From: a virus
Virus record (IMG/VR): IMGVR_UViG_3300020424_000313
Coordinates: 1 to 22,343 of that record
DNA length: 22,343 bases
Strand: one strand, 5' to 3'
A program made the position numbers and the translations under genes. Shown here one piece after another: positions 16,499 to 22,343 of this stretch. A model generated the notes under the pieces. That model did no database searches. It was not told where the DNA came from and worked only from the letters and a program-made list of their open reading frames with translations. Every line of letters starts with the position of its first letter. The stretch's first letter is position 1.

Positions 16499-16742
16499 TT
16501 ATTAACTCCTCTAGTTTAATATCAGGATTTTTCTTTACATGTTTATAAAACCAACGTAAAGTATAGGCACTAATCATAAATTTATTGTTAGCAAATATGT
16601 GTGTTTGGTCTGGTAAAAATTCATGTAAGTTTTTTATATTTATTTTATCTCTATCTTCTCCCTCTGGGGTCATACTTCTTAACCATTCAACCATTAACTG
16701 TTTAGATTTTTTTCTAAGTTTCTTAGCTTTTTTTCCGTTCAT
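16488..16742 (-). CDS. Small basic protein of unknown function
   Basis: An 84-residue protein with a Lys/Arg-rich first 16 residues and a conserved-looking core, 'LPDQTHIFANNKFMISAYTLRWFYKHVKK' in pattern (about 43-71). It resembles a hypothetical protein found beside DUF3310 genes in marine phages; I know no function. The basic start could bind nucleic acid. It begins 6 bases after the nuclease gene and overlaps the DUF3310 gene by 11 bases. Confidence 0.7.
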   Translation of the reverse strand: MNGKKAKKLRKKSKQLMVEWLRSMTPEGEDRDKINIKNLHEFLPDQTHIFANNKFMISAYTLRWFYKHVKKNPDIKLEELINEI

Positions 16743-16748
16743 AATACT

Positions 16749-17534
16749 TTACTCAAATAAAGAAGGGTCATAATTTTTAACTAACTTCCAATAAGTTAGA
16801 ATACTGTTAAACATATTAATATGTTTTTTATGTGATTCTTTTTCCCATATATGACAAGATATTAGTTCTGGATTTTTTCTATCCACAAATATAGAAACTC
16901 TTTCTGGATTCTTATAATTACAACCTTGAGCATAAGCTGAAAGTTGCATACCGTGTTCATCATAAACTAATCTTGCGGGGTCTTTGCCTTTTAAATTATC
17001 TTTAGTTTTAAAGTCTATAAAAATACCTGACTTAGAATACAAATCTATTTTACCACCATACCCAAGTTCAGCACAAAAAGAATCTTCAGCAATCCATTTT
17101 TCTTTAGGAAATGTTTCATCTAAATAATCTTTTATCTTGTTGTATATTTTATTTTTAGATTTTCCTAAAAAACCTTTTTCTATTTTAGCATGTATTTCAG
17201 TTCCTTTCTTAGCAGCATTCTTACCAATCTCTTTTGAATGTTCTTTACATCTATAAAGAAATTCTTCTGTAGATTCTAAATCGTCTTTAGTTAAAGTTAA
17301 AGCAGAATTTATAGCTTGGTCTATCTTCCAATTTTCTAAAGATGGTTTAGCTATCATTCCTAGTATAGTTGTAACTGATGGAACTAAACCTAAATTTTTA
17401 GCGTCTCTTAAAGTTGTATTTCTTTCTTTACCATTAGCACCAATGATAGTATACATTGGTTCGCCTTCTTGAGTATACCAGTGACCAGACTCTGATTTAA
17501 ATTTACTGTACTGGTCATTTAGATTTTTTATCAT
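16749..17534 (-). CDS. PD-(D/E)XK exonuclease (RecB/Cas4-like fold)
   Basis: A 261-residue nuclease with the full motif set of the RecB-like PD-(D/E)XK group: GTEIH with His115, GGKIDL with Asp164, DFKTK with Asp174 and Lys176, and the QLSAYA helix with Gln197 and Tyr201. No CxxC iron-sulphur cluster is seen, unlike Cas4. In T7-like phages this slot between polymerase and later genes is often filled by an exonuclease that degrades host DNA or primer RNA (gp6 role), so that is the likely job. It overlaps the upstream nuclease gene by 20 bases. Confidence 0.8.
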   Translation of the reverse strand: MIKNLNDQYSKFKSESGHWYTQEGEPMYTIIGANGKERNTTLRDAKNLGLVPSVTTILGMIAKPSLENWKIDQAINSALTLTKDDLESTEEFLYRCKEHSKEIGKNAAKKGTEIHAKIEKGFLGKSKNKIYNKIKDYLDETFPKEKWIAEDSFCAELGYGGKIDLYSKSGIFIDFKTKDNLKGKDPARLVYDEHGMQLSAYAQGCNYKNPERVSIFVDRKNPELISCHIWEKESHKKHINMFNSILTYWKLVKNYDPSLFE

Positions 17535-17934
17535 ATTCTTTAAACGCTTTAATTACATCTTTTGAAAATAACTTTTGCAAGTTAACTAGGTACATCTTAC
17601 TAGCTTTGTTATCTCCACCTGAAACTGTTTTAAAATAATCAAGATTATTTACTATAGTTCTTAATACATCTGTTTTAAAAACTAAAGTACAATATTCATT
17701 ATCTCCAATGCATAGATTATGGAACCAATAATCAGATTCAGTAGCCTTTATTCCCGAAGGTTTGTTCCAACTTTCATACTCAATACAAATATTACCAGTC
17801 TTCATCCACATGTCCCTTTCAGATTTTACTTCTATCTTTTTATTAGTTAGCATCTTTGCTATTTTTTCTTCTCGTATTGTACCATATTTTAAATCTATGT
17901 CAAACTTTTTTCTATCTTTTTTAGTGGGTTTCAC
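17515..17934 (-). CDS. Putative PD-(D/E)XK-type endonuclease
   Basis: About 139 residues from a GTG at 17934. GGAGG (17943-17947) stands 8 bases before this GTG, while the in-frame ATG at 17964 has no ribosome binding site, so the shorter form is preferred. It has an N-terminal 'FDIDLKYG..REEKIA' helix, an IEVKSER strand (E-x-K of a nuclease core) and a TGNICIEYE segment followed by KPSGI..T.SDYW, a pattern seen in phage resolvase-like or restriction-like nucleases. The Glu and Lys of the E-x-K are residues 35 and 37 counted from the GTG. It could be the branch-cutting endonuclease (gp3 role). The family call is by pattern only. It overlaps polymerase by 14 bases. Confidence 0.6.
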   Translation of the reverse strand: MKPTKKDRKKFDIDLKYGTIREEKIAKMLTNKKIEVKSERDMWMKTGNICIEYESWNKPSGIKATESDYWFHNLCIGDNEYCTLVFKTDVLRTIVNNLDYFKTVSGGDNKASKMYLVNLQKLFSKDVIKAFKEYDKKSK

Positions 17935-19654
17935 TCCAGTTACCTCCAATTTTGTATTCGCCATCTAAAGGGCAACGCAAATTAAAATACTCTCCTGCTT
18001 TTTGTATCGCTTCTACTGCCATCATTCCTGCACATTCTGATTGTTTTTCTATCACTTCAATCTGCCATTCATCATGTATATTTGCTACAAATTTATAGTT
18101 AATAGCATTAAGTTTATATTTAGTATCTAAATCTGTCAATGCTTTTTTCATTATAATAGCACCTGCTCCTTGTAACAAGGTATTCAAAGCAGCATGATTA
18201 TTTCTAATATATAATTTTCTTCCGTCTAATCCTTTAAGGAATTTTTTATTAGCTGCTCTTTGTACTCTTGTTGTAAGAGATTTAAATGATGGCTTATTAC
18301 TAAAGAAATGTTGCCTAGCTCTTTTTCCATCTGCACTATTTCCGCCAACCACTTTCCCAAGTTTTTCATCTCCTGCTCCGTACATGAGGGCATAGATGAA
18401 AGTCTTTGCCTGATTTCTAGATTCAAGTCGTGCAAGTTTTTGATTAAAGGTGTGTATGTCTCCGTTAATGATTTCATTAATAAACTCCTCGTCATTCATA
18501 TAGTGTGCCAACATTCTAATTTCTAGTCCACTAGCATCGACACCTACTAGCTTATAGCCATCCTCTACTGTCCAACAAGCACGACACTCGCTACCATATT
18601 CACTATTAACACTAGGTACTTGTGCCATGTTAGGATTTCTGTGAGTCATACGACCAGTGATTGCACCATTAGGTATGACAAAACCATGTACTCGTTCATC
18701 CTCCTCAACTGCCTCAACCCATGATTCAACTTGAGCAATTCTTTTTTGTAGTAAAAGGAACTTAGCAATCAAGTTTGCTTCGTGAATGTGAGTTATTTCA
18801 GATAATGTTTTTTCATCTACAATAGGTTGTCCAGTTGGAGTAAACCTATCAGGTTTCCAACCAAAGTCCGTAAGATATTCACCAATCTGTTTCCTACTAC
18901 CAAGATTAAACTCCTGTAAAGTTTTTCTCATAAATGGTTTATAGTCTTTAGTAGTTAAACATCTTTCGTATTCATCCTCAGTCAACCCTCTTTTAGATAA
19001 CTCTCCGTCTTTTTTAACGTAAGGAGTAACTAATTTATCATCCACCCATTTAGGTTTAAATGTAGTATGAACTTCGTCTTCAATACTTTGTTTCTTTTCT
19101 CTCAACTCTGCCAATAATAATTGTGCAGATTTTATATCAAATTTAAATCCATTTATTTCTTGTTGTTTTACAACATGGGCTACATCATGTTCTAACTTAA
19201 CTGATTCTTTTGAGAATCCTTTAGCTTCTTTTTTAAGTTGGTAAAAAACTTTAGTATTTAACTGTACATCTCTGACACAGTAATTCAACATATCTACAGA
19301 ATAGTTTTCGTATTCTTCAAAGTCAATCTTGTTAAAACCTAATTTAAATCCCCACTTTTCTAACGAATGTCCGCCTTCACGAGTAGGATTAAGTAACCTT
19401 GATAATACTAAGGTATCTAATATTTCTTTGTCTTTAAATAAATTAACATCAAAAAACTTTTGTATCATAGGAATATCAAAACCAATAATATTATGACCAA
19501 TTAATTTATTAGCAGACTGTAAAAGTTTTACTCCTTCGTCTAACTTATCTGGTGGATATTTAAATATTTCTTGAGTATCTACATCTTGAGCAACAATACA
19601 CCAAACTTTTGTGGCTTTTAAATCGTCTGTCTCTATGTCAAATACTAAATCCAT
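17921..19654 (-). CDS. Family A DNA polymerase with 3'-5' exonuclease (T7 gp5-like)
   Basis: A 577-residue replicative polymerase, shorter than T7 gp5 (704 aa). The exonuclease domain has Asp6 and Glu8 (DIET), Asp60 (GHNIIGFD) and Asp129 (YCVRDV). The polymerase domain has motif A with Asp373 (VGVDASGLEIR), motif B with Lys417, Tyr421 and Tyr425 (AKTFIYALMYGAG), and motif C His527-Asp528-Glu529. Both activities should be intact. Tyr421 occupies the position of E. coli Pol I Phe762; Tyr here, as in T7, is associated with virulent phages. The extended thumb insert used by T7 to bind thioredoxin is not evident. An AAGGA ribosome binding site lies in the end of the primase-helicase gene. Confidence 0.95.
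   Translation of the reverse strand: MDLVFDIETDDLKATKVWCIVAQDVDTQEIFKYPPDKLDEGVKLLQSANKLIGHNIIGFDIPMIQKFFDVNLFKDKEILDTLVLSRLLNPTREGGHSLEKWGFKLGFNKIDFEEYENYSVDMLNYCVRDVQLNTKVFYQLKKEAKGFSKESVKLEHDVAHVVKQQEINGFKFDIKSAQLLLAELREKKQSIEDEVHTTFKPKWVDDKLVTPYVKKDGELSKRGLTEDEYERCLTTKDYKPFMRKTLQEFNLGSRKQIGEYLTDFGWKPDRFTPTGQPIVDEKTLSEITHIHEANLIAKFLLLQKRIAQVESWVEAVEEDERVHGFVIPNGAITGRMTHRNPNMAQVPSVNSEYGSECRACWTVEDGYKLVGVDASGLEIRMLAHYMNDEEFINEIINGDIHTFNQKLARLESRNQAKTFIYALMYGAGDEKLGKVVGGNSADGKRARQHFFSNKPSFKSLTTRVQRAANKKFLKGLDGRKLYIRNNHAALNTLLQGAGAIIMKKALTDLDTKYKLNAINYKFVANIHDEWQIEVIEKQSECAGMMAVEAIQKAGEYFNLRCPLDGEYKIGGNWSETH
17943..17947 (-). promoter_or_regulatory. Ribosome binding site that decides the endonuclease start
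   Basis: GGAGG on the minus strand, within the last codons of the polymerase gene and 8 bases before GTG 17934. It argues against the ATG at 17964, which would place this site inside the coding sequence. Confidence 0.55.
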
Positions 19655-19656
19655 TT

Positions 19657-21318
19657 TTAAAATCCTTCGTCATTTAAATCAACTTTAATATCAGAAGTAT
19701 CTATCTCTGATAATCTACCAGTCTCACCATCATATAATAAATGAGTTGCTAGTCCTACATCTCCAGTGTATCTAGATTTTAATACTCGTACCCTAGTAGT
19801 TCTAGCTTCATCTATGTCATCTGACTGTTGATTTCTTTCTAATGCTATCACACAATCAGATAGTTGTCCAATACTATTTGAACCTCTTAAATGTGAGAGT
19901 GATACTTCAACACCATTCTCATGTCCTTTGTTACCGTCAACTCTTCTCAAGTGTGACACAAGTACTATTCCTGCACCAGTTTCTTCTACTAAACTTCTTA
20001 GCCTAGTCATGATAGTATCTATGGCTCGTCTTTCATCACCTTCCGATACAGCACTAACCAACATGTGCAAGTGGTCCACAACTACCCATTTACATTCACA
20101 ACCAATAATCATATACCTTAACTTAGAAAATATATCGTCTATATCATTCGTTCCAAAATGAGCATGAACCCATACTCTATTTTTATTTTCACCATCATAA
20201 AGTATATCAAAGAATTTATCTAACTCTTCTTTACTAAACTTTTCTCGTTCTTGGTCTATATAAAGTCTAGCATTAGCTTCAATAGATAAAATACCATCAA
20301 TCGTTCTTCGCCAATCTTCCTCAAGTGCAATTACTCCTACATTGTCTGTGGTGCTTTTAATAAGATGATGCTCAAGTTCTCTAGTGACTGAAGACTTACC
20401 AAGTCCTGTACCACCTGTTAAAGTAACTAACTCGCCTTGTCTTAATCCATATAACTTATCATTTAAACCTTCCCAAGGAAAAGGAATACTCTCTTTCTTT
20501 TCTCTATTGTGAAATTTATCCCTTTGTTCAGAAACATTTATAACTCCAGACGGAGTATAGACTTTCGATGCCCACCAAGATTCAACAAACTCTTTATGCT
20601 TATTATTTCTAAGCATATCGTTAGGGTCTTTCCAACCATTAGGTAGTGTTAGTATCTTAGCTTTACTAGGTTTAAATAGTCTAGCTACTTTCTTTGAAGC
20701 TTCCTTACCGGCTTTGTCATTGTCAAAAGCAATAATAACATTATCAAAGTCGTCAAAGAAATCTAAATTTTCTTTTACATCTTTAACTGCACCGGCTGCT
20801 CCACTTTTAATAGATACTACTGCCCACTTGCTACCAAGTAACTCATAGGCAGACATGGCATCACATTCACCTTCAGTAATGGTAATGTATTTGCCACTCT
20901 TAAAAAGTTGTTGACCAAACAATCCGGTATCAGATTTAGTTCCTTGCCAGAAAAATTGTTTCTCTCTAACATTTCTAGTCTTGGTAGCTGAAATCTCATG
21001 TCCGTTATAAAACGGATACATATGTTTAATAACATTACCTTGCAAGTCGTGGACAACTTTTACTCCATATTTTTGAGCAGTGTCCTTACTTATTTTTCTG
21101 TCTGTTAAAGCAGAAAAAGAACCTACCTCAATACTATCTGGCTGCTTAGTTGTTTGCGGTTTTACCTCCATATTTTTTCCCTCACATAATTCATTATAGT
21201 TGGGCATAAAAGAATCGCAACTAAAACATTTAGCTGAACCATCTTCGTTTACACCTACTGCATCGCTACTGCCACATAAAGGACAGGGTTGATGCACTTT
21301 ATCCCAAGTAGTTGTCAT
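19657..21318 (-). CDS. Primase-helicase (T7 gp4-like)
   Basis: A 553-residue fused enzyme. The N-terminal zinc finger has Cys12, Cys15, Cys31 and Cys34. The TOPRIM primase domain has Glu149 to Asp153 (EGECD) and Asp199-Asn-Asp201. The RecA-like helicase domain has Walker A GGTGLGKSS (302-310, Lys308), Glu333/Glu334 after the next strand, and Walker B VVVDH (Asp415). The C-terminus is acidic and ends in Phe, as in T7 gp4, where the tail contacts polymerase. Start: ATG 21318 has GAGGG five bases upstream. The in-frame GTG at 21330 is inside that site's region and less likely. The polymerase gene follows after 2 bases, so the two are made together. Confidence 0.95.
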   Translation of the reverse strand: MTTTWDKVHQPCPLCGSSDAVGVNEDGSAKCFSCDSFMPNYNELCEGKNMEVKPQTTKQPDSIEVGSFSALTDRKISKDTAQKYGVKVVHDLQGNVIKHMYPFYNGHEISATKTRNVREKQFFWQGTKSDTGLFGQQLFKSGKYITITEGECDAMSAYELLGSKWAVVSIKSGAAGAVKDVKENLDFFDDFDNVIIAFDNDKAGKEASKKVARLFKPSKAKILTLPNGWKDPNDMLRNNKHKEFVESWWASKVYTPSGVINVSEQRDKFHNREKKESIPFPWEGLNDKLYGLRQGELVTLTGGTGLGKSSVTRELEHHLIKSTTDNVGVIALEEDWRRTIDGILSIEANARLYIDQEREKFSKEELDKFFDILYDGENKNRVWVHAHFGTNDIDDIFSKLRYMIIGCECKWVVVDHLHMLVSAVSEGDERRAIDTIMTRLRSLVEETGAGIVLVSHLRRVDGNKGHENGVEVSLSHLRGSNSIGQLSDCVIALERNQQSDDIDEARTTRVRVLKSRYTGDVGLATHLLYDGETGRLSEIDTSDIKVDLNDEGF

Positions 21319-21337
21319 GTTTGCCCTCACGTTTTTG

Positions 21338-21580
21338 TTATTGTTTAATATCTTTTTCTTCAGATTCCTCTGGAATTATTTTAGCTTCTTCGGAATCAAG
21401 TAAAAGTTTTTCTAAGTTTGCTCTGTGTGTAGCAATAGTAAAACTTAAAGCTTCGTTAATCACTTCTAAAGTTCCTACCTTTTGAATGATAACTCTAGCT
21501 TCTCCTTGTCTAGCTGTATCTTTTATATTATTAATGTCATAAGATACTTCGCCTTCTTCATTTTTAATTGAAATAATCAT
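21338..21580 (-). CDS. Small acidic protein between SSB and primase-helicase
   Basis: About 80 residues from ATG 21580, one base after the SSB stop, which suggests coupled translation. ATG 21595 would add five residues overlapping SSB. The N-terminal half looks beta-rich, the C-terminal half is helical and ends in a Glu/Lys-rich tail. No family is recognised. Its position in the core replication set suggests a replication accessory, without further proof. No strong ribosome binding site is seen. Confidence 0.65.
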   Translation of the reverse strand: MIISIKNEEGEVSYDINNIKDTARQGEARVIIQKVGTLEVINEALSFTIATHRANLEKLLLDSEEAKIIPEESEEKDIKQ

Positions 21581-21581
21581 A

Positions 21582-21992
21582 CTAAAATTCTTCATTCTCA
21601 GAATCAGGTTCTGAATACTCAACTAACTCATTTACTTTTACTGCTATTAATTCAGCAAATGTACCATAGTTATTTTGATATGGTTTAATTTTAACCTTAA
21701 CTAATGAACCATTACCTACCAATACATCTAATGGTTTGTTGTCTGCATCAACTAACTTAGGTGCTTCATTAACACGTGTACCTACTTGTACTTTTCTACT
21801 AAATGAAAAAGCAGGTTCATCATATTTAGGTTGTCCAGTTCTATCTCTGACTTGAGATAGTCCTTGTGCTTCTAATTTAGAAGCGGTATCAGAGTCAGTC
21901 AAAACTGTTATCTGATATTTAGGGTCTCCGAATCTAGTGTTAGGGGTACTAACATTAGCCCACATCGCCTTTCCTTCTATATATTCATACAT
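21582..21992 (-). CDS. Single-stranded DNA-binding protein (T7 gp2.5-like)
   Basis: A 136-residue protein with a beta-rich OB-fold-like body. The pattern 'GKAMWANV..PNTRFGDPKYQITV' near the N-terminus is typical of gp2.5-type phage SSBs. The tail is strongly acidic and ends in an aromatic residue (SEPDSENEEF), the feature through which gp2.5 contacts polymerase and helicase. Start: ATG 21992 has AGAGAGG seven bases upstream; an in-frame ATG at 22019 lacks such a site. It is the first gene after the promoter at 22037-22065 and heads the replication operon. Confidence 0.85.
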   Translation of the reverse strand: MYEYIEGKAMWANVSTPNTRFGDPKYQITVLTDSDTASKLEAQGLSQVRDRTGQPKYDEPAFSFSRKVQVGTRVNEAPKLVDADNKPLDVLVGNGSLVKVKIKPYQNNYGTFAELIAVKVNELVEYSEPDSENEEF

Positions 21993-22036
21993 AATATTTC
22001 CTCTCTGTAATGTATTCATTGTTTAAAACTTGATAT

Positions 22037-22065
22037 ATTATATCACAAGTAAATTTATTTTGCAA
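22037..22065 (-). promoter_or_regulatory. Sigma70-type promoter upstream of the SSB gene
   Basis: On the minus strand TTGCAA (22065-22060), a 17-base spacer, then a perfect TATAAT (22042-22037). The -35 box matches the consensus at four of six bases. It overlaps the end of the 95-aa gene and points into the SSB-to-nrdB block. A host-RNA-polymerase promoter fits a phage that shows no RNA polymerase gene in this window. Confidence 0.6.
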
Positions 22066-22342
22066 GTCTTTTTTCTTTTCGCTTTGCATTATTTTTTTGC
22101 CTAGTCATTTCGTTCTCTTCGGCAAACCACTCATTGATGATATGTTCTTTTAAATCTTTAGTAGATAATCCAGTATCATTTTTAGTTATCCTTAAATGAT
22201 TACTGCCAACCACTAGTGTAGCGTAGTTATGATACTTCTCATCAGCTAAAGTAAACTGATAGTCCGGAGCATTATAATACAGGACATCATTAATATTTTC
22301 TGCGTACATGCCGTAGTCTATTTGTTGTTTTTGTTTTTTCAT
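22055..22342 (-). CDS. Small basic protein of unknown function (start near window edge)
   Basis: A 95-residue protein whose ATG lies at the window edge (22342), so a longer N-terminus outside the window cannot be excluded. The middle (about 25-55) looks like a small alpha/beta domain, followed by an aromatic/acidic helix (NEWFAEENEM) and a very basic tail (RQKNNAKRKEKRLAK). The basic end could bind nucleic acid. No family is recognised. It lies upstream of the promoter for the SSB operon, so it belongs to an earlier transcript. Confidence 0.65.
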   Translation of the reverse strand: MKKQKQQIDYGMYAENINDVLYYNAPDYQFTLADEKYHNYATLVVGSNHLRITKNDTGLSTKDLKEHIINEWFAEENEMTRQKNNAKRKEKRLAK

Positions 22343-22343
22343 A

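Noticed and set aside
1-22343. tRNA genes, CRISPR arrays, integrase, insertion sequences or attachment sites
   Set aside because: No cloverleaf-like sequence, regular direct repeat array, recombinase motif or terminal inverted repeats could be found by reading.

Overview
This window looks like part of the genome of a virulent, T7-like (podovirus-type) marine bacteriophage. It is strongly AT-rich (roughly 30% G+C by eye), densely packed, and holds no tRNA, integrase or CRISPR that I can see. The gene content is family-A DNA polymerase, fused primase-helicase, a gp2.5-like single-strand binding protein, class I ribonucleotide reductase, very large internal virion proteins and an M15 endolysin. 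This resembles phages of small-genome ocean bacteria such as SAR11 (Pelagibacter). The host is an inference, but it should be an aerobic proteobacterium that uses ubiquinone and c-type cytochromes.

The window has two convergent gene blocks meeting near 12,498. The forward block (1-12,498) is virion and lysis. It holds the 3' end of an unrecognised gene, a Coq4-like gene, a small membrane-anchored coiled-coil protein, and five consecutive genes for probable virion proteins of 700, 376, 212, 673 and 1347 aa. The last three resemble T7 gp14, gp15 and gp16 in order and size only. The block ends with a lysis group: M15 peptidase, an unknown 81-aa protein, a 3TM-type holin and a 27-aa membrane peptide with a strong ribosome binding site.

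The reverse block (22,342 down to 12,499) is replication and nucleotide metabolism. In order of transcription it holds a 95-aa protein, a host-type promoter, SSB, an 80-aa protein, primase-helicase, DNA polymerase, two PD-(D/E)XK-type nucleases, an 84-aa protein, a DUF3310 protein, nrdA, a membrane-anchored cytochrome c, a 69-aa protein, nrdB and a ~72-aa protein. Spacing is tight, with many short overlaps, so these genes are probably co-transcribed and translationally coupled.

The most striking feature is a pair of putative respiratory auxiliary genes. One is the Coq4-like protein, which keeps the exact HDxxH-x11-E metal motif of the ubiquinone-biosynthesis protein Coq4. The other is a cytochrome c with a CxxCH heme site, placed between nrdA and nrdB. 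Together they suggest a phage that props up host electron transport (quinone pool and cytochrome c) while its reductase makes dNTPs; this link is an inference. A second notable point is a C-terminal ADP-ribosyltransferase-like domain on the 1347-aa ejection-type protein, which could be delivered into the cell with the DNA.
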